A stretch of DNA of 64,000 nt from Robbsia andropogonis. Lineage in GTDB: Bacteria > Pseudomonadota > Gammaproteobacteria > Burkholderiales > Burkholderiaceae. The DNA lies in the NCBI RefSeq assembly GCF_000970345.1, contig NZ_LAQU01000003.1, positions 186,001 to 250,000 on the forward strand, in the 5' to 3' direction. Position numbers and translations under genes: made by a program. Shown here in pieces: positions 54,349-63,209 of this stretch. Under the pieces are notes generated by a model. It did not search any database. It was not told the DNA's origin and saw only the letters and a program-made list of their open reading frames with translations. Numbering within the stretch: position 1 is the stretch's first letter; each line of letters begins with the position of its first letter.

Positions 54349-54389
54349 ATTTTTCGGTACTGTGCACAGAGTGCACAGTACCGAAAAAT
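54349..54389. promoter_or_regulatory. 41-bp perfect palindrome, probable IclR-type operator
   Basis: Two 19-base arms (ATTTTTCGGTACTGTGCAC and its exact complement) around a 3-base centre AGA. The core is GTGCAC-N3-GTGCAC. As I remember it, the MhpR (IclR family) operator in E. coli also has GTGCAC repeats 3 bases apart. The site lies 31 bases before the IclR-type gene and about 190 bases before the divergent minus-strand operon, so it can control both. It is also a potential terminator-like hairpin with A/T flanks. Confidence 0.75.
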
Positions 54390-54419
54390 GATGTCTGGCT
54401 AGACAAACGACGGAGACCC

Positions 54420-55211
54420 ATGTTGGAAGCAGATTCTTCGACCTACAAGCAGGTGCAGGGTCTGTCCCGAGGGTTGGCGGTCCTGAAGGCGTTGAGCGAC
54501 AGTTCTCATGGGCGAGCGCCTCTGGCTGACATCAGTGCGGCAACCGACTTGCACCGAACCACGGTACGTCGCCTGCTGGAAACCTTGCGGCTTGAGGGCT
54601 TTGTCGAACGCTCAACAGAAGACGGTATGTTTCAGTTGACCCTCAAGATAAAGCGCTTGGCTGACGGGTTTAGCGTCTACGACAAGGTGGCCGAAGCGGC
54701 CGAACCGATCCTTCGTGATCTCTCGGCAGAGGTGACCTGGCCCTGTGCGTTGGCTACGCCGGATGAGGACTGCATGGTGATCCGGCAGTCGACTCACAGC
54801 CAGAGCCCGCTGTCCTTTCATCGCGGCGCGCTTGGCCGCCGGCTGCCGATGTTGATGACCTCAATGGGCCGTGCATACCTTGCCTTCTCGAAGAAAACGA
54901 CACGCGAGCACACCCTGTCTCTGATCGCTGCAAAATATGAGCAGGGGGAAGTCCCGATGATGTCTCTCGCGACGTTCCGACAGATATTGAACAAGACCCA
55001 GGCGGACGGCTATGGTTCTAACTATGGTGAATGGCAGGACGACAGGAAAGTAGCGGCAATCGCCGTTCCGGTGATGAGCAGACATGGTGCGGTAGTAGCT
55101 TGCGTGAACGTTGTCGCGATTACCCGCGCGTTGAAGCCAACGCAGTTGGGGGATCGATTCCTGGCGCCATTGCGAGCTGCGGCGGCCGCACTGGAGAGGG
55201 TCATTGAATAA
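54420..55211 (+). CDS. IclR-family regulator, MhpR-like
   Basis: Regulator of 263 residues: winged helix-turn-helix (VQGLSRGLAVLKAL, then LADISAATDLHRTTVRRLLETLRLEGFV, about 13-63) and IclR effector domain (VTWPCALATPDEDCMVIRQS through ALKPTQLGDRFLAPLRAAA). The pattern of the effector domain resembles MhpR, activator of 3-hydroxyphenylpropionate degradation. GGAG lies 6 bases before the ATG. A perfect palindrome sits just upstream. It is divergent from the SDR/VOC operon that it presumably controls. Confidence 0.87.
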   Translation: MLEADSSTYKQVQGLSRGLAVLKALSDSSHGRAPLADISAATDLHRTTVRRLLETLRLEGFVERSTEDGMFQLTLKIKRLADGFSVYDKVAEAAEPILRDLSAEVTWPCALATPDEDCMVIRQSTHSQSPLSFHRGALGRRLPMLMTSMGRAYLAFSKKTTREHTLSLIAAKYEQGEVPMMSLATFRQILNKTQADGYGSNYGEWQDDRKVAAIAVPVMSRHGAVVACVNVVAITRALKPTQLGDRFLAPLRAAAAALERVIE

Positions 55212-55758
55212 TGGAGAATCCGGTGTCGGGTCGTGTCAGATCGCCAACAACCTCGGGCCAATCCATCAAGCCATTCGACAAGCCAGCAGCCCAGTAACTC
55301 GAACGGGCCAGCCAATTTGTATTTTCTCGCCACTCATAAAAACTGGCGATTAAGCGCAATCGTGGTCATTGCTAGCGTCGCCCTGCGTGGCTTCGACGCG
55401 GTGTCCGGATAATTTGGCCCTTGTTTTTTGCACGATCGTGCGGCGCACCCCCGGTTGAGCCTGGAAACACATTACGCCAGCGAATGGGCGCGTGTTACAA
55501 GTGCGGGAGTTACGTGAGAGCCTGGAAAATGGCATTGTCACGTTGATGATGATTGAGCGAAAAAGAGGCGCTTCACGGCCATTGTTTAAAACGCAGACGG
55601 ATTTTGGCCCTGGAGCGTCAAGTGATGCCACGATTCCAATCGGAGCGTAAGCTCGCGACGATGTTCGGCTGCACAAATCAGGTGTCGTTTCAGAGCAAAA
55701 TGCTGTCGAATCGGGCCGAAATTCGAAAGGAAGCGCTGTGCTCGTCGCAAATCTCTTA
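55212..55758. other. Non-coding stretch with possible GntR relic
   Basis: No intact gene seen. On the plus strand at about 55553-55759 a short frame contains RFQSERKLATMFGCT, which recalls the recognition helix of GntR-type regulators (usually LPSERxLAxxFGxxR), but the rest of that domain is not readable. I treat it as a possible decayed gene only. It ends at the right copy of the 87-bp repeat. Confidence 0.3.
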
Positions 55759-55845
55759 AGAGACCGTTTCAAAAAGACCGCCAGGGGGCTGTTAACCTTT
55801 TCGGCAAGCTGTTAGCCTTGGTCGTCTGAACAACTGGAACCAAGG
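55759..55845 (+). repeat. 87-bp direct repeat, right copy
   Basis: Same sequence as 51732-51818 with four substitutions, same orientation. Begins AGAGACCGTTTCAAAAAGAC. It is followed by about 150 bases of A/T-richer DNA and then the 3' end of a tRNA-Ala gene. No transposase fragment is attached to this copy. Confidence 0.9.
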
Positions 55846-55999
55846 AGATGGGCGCACCGATAATAGTACGTCCCCTTTACGCGAGATAAAGTAGTTATAC
55901 ATGGCATGCAAAAATTGAACGGGTGTATGTTACACCGGCCACAATCGTTTCACATGTCATTGAATTTGTTGAATTTCGAGTGAATTCAACGAGGTATTT

Positions 56000-56075
<76 letters not shown>

Positions 56076-56249
56076 AAGCAAGCGATCAGTTTAGCACAAC
56101 GCTTATCCATTTCAAGTAAGCGACGGGCGCGTAGCGCACCGCAAAATCAGCCGTTGGATACCCGTCATACAAACCTTCTCGCCAAGGCAATCAAGTCAAT
56201 CCTCCCGGCGAACGGCCCATTGCCAATCACACGCCGTCCCTCTGGAACA

Positions 56250-56591
56250 TCACTTACTCGGCGCCCCTTCCAGCACCCATTGCACGATCGTATGGGCATC
56301 GGCCTGACTCAGCCCAGGATGGGAAGGCATCGGCACCATACCCCACACCCCCGCCCCGCCCTTGATCACCTTGGTGACCAGTTTGTCCTCGGCCGAGGCA
56401 TCGCCTTGATACTTCTTCGCGATGTCTTTGAAAGACGGCCCGACAAGCTTCCGATCGATAGCATGGCACCCCATGCACGAGTTCTCCATTGCCAACATCA
56501 TCGCGGTACTGGCATTCGCTGCCGCCATCGCCGGCATCGCCGCCATCACCACAACCGCGGCGGCGATCCATTTCACAAGCATCTTCTTCAT
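56250..56591 (-). CDS. Class I cytochrome c (c551/c552-like)
   Basis: Periplasmic electron carrier of 113 residues. Signal peptide 1-~25 (MKKMLVKWIAAAVVVMAAM to AMAAA), haem-binding CMGCH at about residue 40 and axial Met in WGMVPMPSHPGLSQAD, followed by the C-terminal helix VQWVLEGAPSK. Mature size (~88 residues) and motif spacing match c551-type cytochromes that feed terminal oxidases or reductases. Single gene downstream of dolP on the same strand. Confidence 0.93.
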   Translation of the reverse strand: MKKMLVKWIAAAVVVMAAMPAMAAANASTAMMLAMENSCMGCHAIDRKLVGPSFKDIAKKYQGDASAEDKLVTKVIKGGAGVWGMVPMPSHPGLSQADAHTIVQWVLEGAPSK

Positions 56592-56641
56592 GGCCGACTG
56601 ATTCTGAATTTATAGGGGACAACGGCACGGCGTGTGTCTCA

Positions 56642-56683
56642 TGGCAAGATTGCCGTCACAATTACGTAACGGTAATCTTGCCA
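56642..56683 (-). terminator. Hairpin after dolP
   Basis: 15-base arms TGGCAAGATTGCCGT (56642-56656) and the near-complement at 56669-56683, one mismatch, 12-base loop. It lies 15 bases after the dolP stop. No U tract follows on the minus strand, so it may act as an mRNA-stabilising or attenuating hairpin ahead of the cytochrome gene rather than a strong terminator. Confidence 0.45.
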
Positions 56684-56697
56684 GGACGCGACTTCTT

Positions 56698-57552
56698 TTA
56701 CGGTAACTTGGTCGACTTTGGATTACCCGCAACTGGAGAATGTGCGTCCCCCACTGGGGCCGGCGACTGTAGTTGCTCCGACGTCACACCGGCGCTCGGA
56801 ATCGCCCCGGTGGTCACGCCCGCCGTATCGGCGTTGCTCACACCGGCACTCGGATCCCCGCCTGGGGTCGCTGACGTACTGTCCGGACTGGCGTTACGTT
56901 CCGGCGAGGTTGCCATGAACGCATCGTCGGTGGTCTTCGACGGCAATATGTATTGATACGTCTTCACCACCTGCACCACGCCCGGTACGCGGCTCGCGAT
57001 ATCCGCGGCGCGGGCACCCTCGGCCCGCGTGACCAACCCCATCAGATAAACGACCCCGCGCTCGGTCACCACCTTGAAATTATTCGCCGACAGATGCTTG
57101 TCCGCGATCAGGGATGACTTCACCTTGCTCGTGATGAATGTATCGTTCGAGCGCACGCTGACCGTGCTGGCCGGCTGCACCGACAGTTCGTTCACGATAC
57201 TTTCGACATCGGCAACATTGCGAATAATGGCCGTCGCATAGTCCTTGGCCTCAGGCGTAGGCACTTCACCCACGACCAGTACGCGACGATTGAACACCGC
57301 GACGTCGACATGCGAACCTTGCGGCAAGTCACCGGCCAACTGGGCTGCCGACCGGATCTGGATTTCACGATCGTCGGCCTGCGTTCCCACCGTTCTACGG
57401 TCCGTTGCCACCAACGCGCCACCGCCAGCACCAGCCGCCGCGCCGATCAACAACAGCGGGCATCCCTGCAAAGTCGCGGCGATACCGAACGCGACGAACG
57501 CACTTGCCACCCCTCGAACCACCCATCCGCGTCTGCCGCGTGTTGCCGTCAT
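56698..57552 (-). CDS. dolP: BON-domain outer-membrane lipoprotein DolP-like
   Basis: Lipoprotein of about 284 residues: signal sequence with lipobox ATLQGC (Cys at about residue 31), Gly/Ala segment, then two BON domains (about 55-125 and 130-200; e.g. VLVVGEVPTPEAKDYATAI and VVYLMGLVTRAEGARAADIA). The E. coli homologue DolP (YraP) binds anionic lipids and supports outer-membrane integrity. A Ser/Thr/Pro/Gly tail of ~70 residues beyond the second BON domain is an extension here. Position next to diaA, yraN and rsmI matches the conserved block. The ATG at 57552 is preferred because it starts the lipoprotein signal. Confidence 0.88.
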   Translation of the reverse strand: MTATRGRRGWVVRGVASAFVAFGIAATLQGCPLLLIGAAAGAGGGALVATDRRTVGTQADDREIQIRSAAQLAGDLPQGSHVDVAVFNRRVLVVGEVPTPEAKDYATAIIRNVADVESIVNELSVQPASTVSVRSNDTFITSKVKSSLIADKHLSANNFKVVTERGVVYLMGLVTRAEGARAADIASRVPGVVQVVKTYQYILPSKTTDDAFMATSPERNASPDSTSATPGGDPSAGVSNADTAGVTTGAIPSAGVTSEQLQSPAPVGDAHSPVAGNPKSTKLP

Positions 57553-57629
57553 CTGTGCATTACTCCCGTTTCGTTTGTGTATCCCATTGCCTGATGCCAT
57601 CCGACACTACCGCGTCAGAACCCGCAGAA

Positions 57630-58217
57630 TCACGCCTCGCCCAACAGCATCTCGTCAATACCGTCGCACAGGCAGTGGATCGTCAGCAAATGTATCTCGT
57701 GCACGCGGGCAAGCCGCTGCGTACTGACGCTCAGATGAATATCGGTGTCGCTCAACAAGTCCAGCATCGCGCCACCGTCGCAGCCGGTCAATGCCACCAC
57801 CAGCATGCCACGCTCATGTGCCGCCACGACCGATGCCATCACGCTGTCCGCGTTACCGTCCGCACTGATCGCCAACAGCACGTCCCCCGGCTGCCCGAGC
57901 GCCTGCACCTGCTTGGCGAACAGTTGATCGATGTCGCTCAGCCCGCCCACCGTCTGCAGCAATGACGCACTGGTCGACAACGACAGCGCGGCCAGGCCGG
58001 GGCGCTCGCGCTCATAGCGGTCCACCAGTTGCCGCGCGAAATGGTCCGCCAGCGCGGCCGATCCGCCGTCACCGCACACCAGCACCTTATGGCTGTTGAC
58101 CAGTGCTGTAAACAGTGTGTCGACGGCAGCGCAAATGCCGTGCGCCAACACGTCCAGCGCCGCCCGCTGCGCAGTCGCGCTTTCACTGAATTGATTCTGT
58201 ATGCTTTCTATCGACAT
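57630..58217 (-). CDS. diaA: SIS-domain protein DiaA / GmhA-like
   Basis: SIS-fold protein of 195 residues. Family blocks: VLVCGDGGSAALADHFARQL (phosphosugar-binding loop with GxGGSAA), LSLSTSASLLQTVGGLSD, and LLAISADGNADSVMASVVAA followed by LVVALTGCDGG. It belongs to the DiaA/GmhA family; DiaA is the DnaA-binding initiation factor, GmhA is sedoheptulose-7-phosphate isomerase. Adjacent yraN and dolP favour DiaA. The start at 58217 is chosen because the homology begins there; the open frame extends further without meaning. Confidence 0.85.
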   Translation of the reverse strand: MSIESIQNQFSESATAQRAALDVLAHGICAAVDTLFTALVNSHKVLVCGDGGSAALADHFARQLVDRYERERPGLAALSLSTSASLLQTVGGLSDIDQLFAKQVQALGQPGDVLLAISADGNADSVMASVVAAHERGMLVVALTGCDGGAMLDLLSDTDIHLSVSTQRLARVHEIHLLTIHCLCDGIDEMLLGEA

Positions 58218-58658
58218 GCCGCCACAATTCCCGCATAGCACACGTGCGCGGTCCTGCTTCCGGCGGCAACGTTGACGTGTCCGGGCGACTTCCGCCACCC
58301 GCGCCATCACGTCCGCGCCCCCCTCGGATTCGAACCGTCGTATTCCGCAAGTCGCCGCGCCATGCATACGCGCCGCGCCCCGGGCATTCGCCGTGCGTTT
58401 CTTGTCCGATGCAACGTTGCATCGGTTATGTCCCGCGTCACGGGGATACGGCGCAGCATACTGCATGCATTCATGCCGCGCGCAGACCGAGCGCCAATTT
58501 TTACGAAACTTTGCGCGCTGTTTTGTATCAGCCCGTAACCAGGGGCGCCGCCCGCAGCTGTACGACCGCACCGGAAGCGCGCTGGAGAACACGCATCCGA
58601 ACACGTCCCCCATCCCGCAGCCGCCGATACACACGCCCCGTGAGTGTACCGCACCTGT
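58218..58658. other. Intergenic region between yraN and diaA
   Basis: About 440 bases. Several long open frames cross it, but they are high-GC shadows without ribosome sites or recognisable residues. No RNA gene, repeat or terminator identified; a diaA promoter is expected here. Confidence 0.35.
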
Positions 58659-59201
58659 TCAATCAGTTTCGTCAAATGCGGCCGCCAGCCACTGCACCCG
58701 ATCCGCATCGATTGCGACGACGTCGAAACGGCAGGGCGGCGTGCTGGTCGGCCAGCGCATCATCCACGCGGCGGCGGCACGCCGAATCCGCTGCCGCTTG
58801 CGCCAATCGATGCTGGCCGCCGCGCCGCCAAAACGCATGCTCGCCCGCGCACGTACCTCGACGAACACCACCTCGCCGCGCCGATCGTCGGCCATGATCA
58901 GGTCGATTTCACCACCGCACAGCCGGACGTTGCGGGCCAAGAGGCGTAGACCCCGGGCAGTCAAATGATCACACGCCCGTGTCTCGAACATTGTCCCGCG
59001 CGCCGTTTTCGACATCGGCACCTCGGTAGCGCCCGCGCGGGCCTTGGCGCGCGCCACGGCTGCAGCCTCCGCCTGCTTCAGCACCTCCGCCGCCGCCTCT
59101 GCCCTTGACAACCCGGCCACCGGCCCGGCTCTTGTGGATGCGGTCCCCTTGATCGCTGCCGTTACCGTTACCTCGATCGATTGCCCGCCCTTGTCGTCCA
59201 T
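58659..59201 (-). CDS. YraN family endonuclease-like protein
   Basis: Restriction-endonuclease-fold protein of 180 residues. The conserved core MFETRACDHLTARGLRLLAR leads to CGGEIDLIMAD and VVFVEVRARAS (the E-x(n)-D-x(n)-E-x-K-like nuclease core, Lys position taken by Arg). The first ~60 residues are an Ala-rich extension before the usual family start. Role unproven in other bacteria; it belongs to the rsmI/yraN/diaA/dolP block and is divergent from rsmI. Confidence 0.85.
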   Translation of the reverse strand: MDDKGGQSIEVTVTAAIKGTASTRAGPVAGLSRAEAAAEVLKQAEAAAVARAKARAGATEVPMSKTARGTMFETRACDHLTARGLRLLARNVRLCGGEIDLIMADDRRGEVVFVEVRARASMRFGGAAASIDWRKRQRIRRAAAAWMMRWPTSTPPCRFDVVAIDADRVQWLAAAFDETD

Positions 59202-59302
59202 TCATCGCTCCCTGTCGAACCCACCGTCCGCCCGCAACGCCATGCGACAATACGCAGGCAATATCGCACTCGCGCCCACGCGCCCCACAGGAATCCACCC
59301 CG

Positions 59303-60412
59303 GTGCCCGATCTCCGCCAATCCGCTTCCCACCACCCCGCCCCACAAGAGACCGTCGGCGCGACAGCCCCCGGGACGGCTCACACACGCTCATCCGGCGA
59401 CCCCGCGGCACCCACGAATACGACGGCACTCGGCGACTCGGCCGGAGGCGACGCCCAGCGTGCCGCTCCCACGCCGTCCGCGTCGCTGTCCGACGTGAGC
59501 CGCTTGGCGCAGGGCCAGGACTACCCCGCGCCGGCGCTGTATATCGTGGCGACGCCGATCGGCAATGCGGCCGACATCACTTTCCGCGCGCATTACCTGC
59601 TAGGACTGTGCGATCGCATTGCCGCAGAAGACACGCGCAACACGGGACAGCTACTGACCCGCTACGGCATCAGCAAACCGCTGATCCCCGCACACCAGCA
59701 CAACGAGCACGAAGCAGCCGAACGCATCCTGTCCCATCTCGCGGCCGGGGAACGCGTGGCTTTCGTTTCGGATGCCGGCACCCCCGGCATCTCGGACCCC
59801 GGCGCCCGCCTCGTCGACGCGGCACGTGCCGCAGGCTATCCGATCGTGCCACTGCCCGGCCCCAGTGCGGCCATCACCGCGCTCAGTGCCGCCGGCGCCT
59901 GGGCGGAAACGTTCACCTTCATCGGGTTCCTGCCATCCAAGCCCAAACAACGCGCGACGGCCCTGCAAGCACTGGCTGGTCATATGCACGCCCTGGTTTG
60001 CTACGAAGCACCGCACCGCATTGACGACACGCTCGCTGCCGCCCGGGAAGCGCTGGGAGGCAACCGCCGCGTATTGATCGGCCGCGAACTGACAAAACTA
60101 CATGAGAGCGTGCACCAGTGCACCCTGGCCGAAGGGCCGGAGTGGATCGCCGCCGATCCGAATCGACGTCGCGGCGAGTTCGTGCTGGTCATCGAAGGTG
60201 CCCCGGCGAGCGACGGCGCGACTGGCGTGGAGACACACGATCCATTACTGCGCGCACTGCTCGAGGCATTACCGGTCAGCGCCGCGGCGCGCGTTGCCGC
60301 CAAGATCACCGGCGCATCGCGGACCGCGTTATACACACGGGCGCTGTCCTGGGCCGGGGACGCGGGGGAAGACGAAGAAGAAAGAGACGAGGCAGCGGGC
60401 TCGGCCGGTTAA
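59303..60412 (+). CDS. rsmI: 16S rRNA (cytidine-1402 2'-O) methyltransferase
   Basis: Methyltransferase of 369 residues that 2'-O-methylates C1402 of 16S rRNA using S-adenosylmethionine. Core blocks: LYIVATPIGNAADITFRA, AAEDTRNTGQLL, ALVSDAGTPGISDPG-type (AFVSDAGTPGISDPGARLV), PLPGPSAAITALSAAG and FIGFLPSKPKQR. The first ~75 residues are a low-complexity Ala/Thr/Pro/Ser extension not found in E. coli RsmI; the GTG start at 59303 is therefore uncertain, and translation may begin later. Single gene, convergent with rlpA. Confidence 0.93.
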   Translation: MPDLRQSASHHPAPQETVGATAPGTAHTRSSGDPAAPTNTTALGDSAGGDAQRAAPTPSASLSDVSRLAQGQDYPAPALYIVATPIGNAADITFRAHYLLGLCDRIAAEDTRNTGQLLTRYGISKPLIPAHQHNEHEAAERILSHLAAGERVAFVSDAGTPGISDPGARLVDAARAAGYPIVPLPGPSAAITALSAAGAWAETFTFIGFLPSKPKQRATALQALAGHMHALVCYEAPHRIDDTLAAAREALGGNRRVLIGRELTKLHESVHQCTLAEGPEWIAADPNRRRGEFVLVIEGAPASDGATGVETHDPLLRALLEALPVSAAARVAAKITGASRTALYTRALSWAGDAGEDEEERDEAAGSAG

Positions 60413-60430
60413 GTCACTGTGCACGCAAAA

Positions 60431-60488
60431 AAAGGTCCGTGATATCGCGAGCGATGCTGTTGCACCTCCCGCGGTATCACGGACCTTT
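60431..60488 (-). terminator. Intrinsic terminator between rsmI and rlpA
   Basis: 19-base arms AAAGGTCCGTGATATCGCG (60431-60449) and its near-complement (60470-60488, one mismatch) with a 20-base loop. An A7 run directly before the left arm (60427-60433) gives a U tract for minus-strand transcripts, so it terminates rlpA; plus-strand U run is absent, but the hairpin may help rsmI too. Confidence 0.7.
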
Positions 60489-60514
60489 GCGTTCCGGTAT
60501 CCGACGCTACGCGA

Positions 60515-61375
60515 TCAATTGTTCGATGCCAGTACCGATTGCGACAATGCCGCGCGCGCTTCGGATGGAGACATACCGATGATCTCCACATGCTGCGTGC
60601 CGCGATCGCGCATACCGAGCGCCTTTGCCGCCGCCGCCGACAGATCCAGTACGCGGCGCCCACTGAACGGGCCGCGATCGTTGATCTTGACGATTACCGC
60701 ACGGTGGTTCTGCGTATTGACGACACGAACGTAGCTCATCAGCGGCAGGCTACGATGCGCCGCAGTGAATTCGTGCATGTCATAGCGTTCGCCGCTGGCC
60801 GTCCGGCGACCGTGGAACCGCATGCCATACCATGACGCATTGCCGCTTTGATGGAAATTCGACGTATCCGGAATGTCGGCCGTGATCGGTGCCGCGTGGG
60901 ACAACGCGCCGTCGGTCTGCACCGTATCGTCGGACGCGGTGACCAGGTCTTCATCGTCGTCGTCGCTGTTCGCACGCTTCGCCGAATCGGCCAGGTCCGC
61001 TAATTGCTCTGCAATGGATGCCTGCTGGCCGGGCACGGCACAGTTGGGATGAGGGCGGCGTGCGGGCTGATCGACGGTGGAGACGCATGACGTCATCGCA
61101 TATCGCGCTTTCATGCCTGCGGTCATCGGCGCCATCTTCATATCAGCCAGCGAACGGCGTAGCGAATCCGACAGCAGCGCGGCGCGCGTACCGGCGGCTG
61201 GCGCGGCAATCGCGGCATGATCCGTGCGAGTCGCATCCAGCCGGAGCGAATTCTGGCTGATCGTGTCGCCATCGTGCTGCGTGGCGCAACCGGCAACCAA
61301 TAGGGTCACCAGCGTGCCCGCGGCGACCTGTACCCAAGGGGACATGCCGGCGCGGCGGGTCAGTCGTGCGTTCAT
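60515..61375 (-). CDS. rlpA: Septal ring lytic transglycosylase RlpA-like lipoprotein
   Basis: Outer-membrane lipoprotein of about 286 residues. Lipobox LLVAGC lies at about residue 30. The C-terminal double-psi beta-barrel (about 175-265) begins NASWYGMRFHGRRTASGERY and has HEFTAAHRSLPLMSYVRVVN and INDRGPFSGRRVLDLSAAAA with the catalytic Glu/Asp positions of RlpA. It probably cuts peptidoglycan strands lacking stem peptides at the septum. The middle (about 60-165) is disordered with an Asp/Glu run. There is no SPOR domain at the C-terminus. Start at 61375 (ATG) preferred over a GTG at 61390. Confidence 0.88.
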   Translation of the reverse strand: MNARLTRRAGMSPWVQVAAGTLVTLLVAGCATQHDGDTISQNSLRLDATRTDHAAIAAPAAGTRAALLSDSLRRSLADMKMAPMTAGMKARYAMTSCVSTVDQPARRPHPNCAVPGQQASIAEQLADLADSAKRANSDDDDEDLVTASDDTVQTDGALSHAAPITADIPDTSNFHQSGNASWYGMRFHGRRTASGERYDMHEFTAAHRSLPLMSYVRVVNTQNHRAVIVKINDRGPFSGRRVLDLSAAAAKALGMRDRGTQHVEIIGMSPSEARAALSQSVLASNN

Positions 61376-62467
61376 AGACGTGCTGTTCACCTATGGCTGG
61401 ACGGTCCGCGAAGCTAGGGCGGGACGTCCAGGGTGGCCGGCACGGCAACAGAAAACCGGGGCGATACGTCCGGAATAGGATGGACGAGACCGCCACGGCC
61501 AGCAAACGCACGACGCGCGCCACGAAGGAGCGCGCCGCAGACAAGACAATGCTTTACCAATGCGACGCAATGCGCCGGGAAGGCATGCCATGCACGTTCG
61601 ACTTCTCTGCTGAAGCACCGGGAACGGCGCAATACCGTCTCCACCCGGTTAATTTCACGTCTGGCGCAACCGCATTCGGTCGTTATCACCAGACTCCAAC
61701 GCGTTGTCTCCAGGGAAACCGCGGCGGCGCGGCCTACGCGACACTCGACTCCCCCTGGCGGCACGGACAACCGGCTGACGCAAACCGCGAACGAGCACCT
61801 TGAAAAGACGCATGCCGCACTCAGCCGCCGCCGCATCAGCGACAACGCTTGGCTCCCCCGGAGGACGTGCCTGGTAGGCACGATATCTCTCGCCGATCCT
61901 CAACAAGCATGCAACGATGCGACGAGTCCGGGCGGAACGTGTTGCACCAGCCCAAGGCCGGTACGGGATATTCATTGCCATCGGCAGTAGTGCTGGAGAC
62001 CGAATCTGCCTAATGTCGCTAGGCTACAAACGCGACAGCAGGCCGAAACGGTATCCGTCTGCCCGACGGCAACTGATGCTTGGCTGACCACCATCCGGCA
62101 CGCTCGTTCGCGCCGGATGCAGGACAAAAAGGAAACACGCACGCAGCGTGTGCACTGATTATACCCGATCTGCTTTTTCAGTCGCTTTTGGCCACTGATT
62201 CCGCTCTAATCTGGCAATTGTTACCCGCTTATTTGCCACAAATGCAGCAAAAATAGCAAAAATTTCCACAAATAACCGTTGTTTGTACCATTCTTCCCGC
62301 GTGCGCGCGGATATCGGGCCATTCTGGCAACGATCGAAGGCCCTACTTTAAGGCAGTCGGGTCAGGTCTCGTGTTGTCGTTACAATGATTTGCAGTTCCC
62401 GCTATTTTTGAAAGATGCGGTAAACCCCGCGGTCACTTTGAGAACCGCAACCGATGGAGCATTGCCG
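61376..62467. other. Long intergenic region upstream of rlpA and the exonuclease gene
   Basis: About 1.1 kb with no recognisable gene. High-GC open frames on both strands (for example 61414-61881 and 61433-61990) look like chance frames: Arg-rich, no ribosome site, no domain. The part from about 62160 to 62280 is markedly A/T-rich, with several TTTT/AAAA tracts, and probably holds the promoter for the exonuclease gene. Confidence 0.45.
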
Positions 62468-63118
62468 ATGAGCGAAGAGATCTATGTCAGCACCGACGTG
62501 GAGGCGGACGGTCCCATTCCCGGCCCGCACTCGATGCTGAGCTTCGCGTCGGCCGCTTACACAGCCGATAAGCAACTGATCGCCACGTTTTCCGCGAACC
62601 TTGAGACCTTGCCCGGCGCCGACGCCCACCCGACGCAGGCGGCCTGGTGGAAAACCCAGCCGGATGCCTGGGCCGCGTGCCGGACCGATCTGCGCAAGCC
62701 CGAAGACGTCATGCCGGCCTATGTAGAATGGGTCGAAGCGCTGCCCGGAAAACCGGTATTCGTCGCATTCCCGGCGGGCTTCGACTTTACGTACATGTTT
62801 TGGTACATGATGCGCTTTGTGGATCGGTGCCCGTTTTCCTGGTCCGCACTCGACATCAAGACACTTGCGTTCGCGATGACCGGTCTGCCATTCCGGAAAA
62901 GCATCAAGCCGCGCTTTCCACGCCACTGGTTCGACGATCTGCCGCATACACATGTCGCGCTGGATGACGCGATAGAGCAAGGGGCGTTGTTCTGTAACAT
63001 GCTGGCCGATCTGAGGAAGGACCGCGTGGCGCGTGAATTACGTGAGCCGCCCCTCGCCGACCCGCTGGATGCGCCTCGGGACGGGGATGGCCGCACCGGT
63101 CCGATTGCGCGATATTGA
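62468..63118 (+). CDS. DEDDh-type 3'-5' exonuclease-like protein
   Basis: RNase H-fold exonuclease-like protein of 216 residues. Motif I is [14 protein letters not shown] (Asp and Glu), motif II lies near [13 protein letters not shown] (Asp) and motif III is [11 protein letters not shown] (HxxxxD), the DEDDh set. Related proteins are DNA/RNA-trimming nucleases; the particular substrate is unknown. The ATG at 62468 has GGAG 9 bases upstream and begins the domain directly, so the 63-residue upstream extension in frame is rejected. Confidence 0.83.
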   Translation: MSEEIYVSTDVEADGPIPGPHSMLSFASAAYTADKQLIATFSANLETLPGADAHPTQAAWWKTQPDAWAACRTDLRKPEDVMPAYVEWVEALPGKPVFVAFPAGFDFTYMFWYMMRFVDRCPFSWSALDIKTLAFAMTGLPFRKSIKPRFPRHWFDDLPHTHVALDDAIEQGALFCNMLADLRKDRVARELREPPLADPLDAPRDGDGRTGPIARY

Positions 63119-63209
63119 ACCGTCGATCAACGACATCGCGTGATCCGCGACATCATCGGCGTCTCGCAGTGAGACCCCGCGATCCATCAAAGCGAGAGGG
63201 AGAAGCCTG

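Noticed and set aside
57630..58634. A 334-codon version of the DiaA gene
   Set aside because: SIS homology and the normal family length begin at 58217; the extra part is Arg/Cys-rich without a ribosome site.
61414..61990. Long open frames on both strands upstream of rlpA
   Set aside because: Arg/Ser-rich composition, no ribosome sites and no domains; typical chance frames in high-GC DNA.
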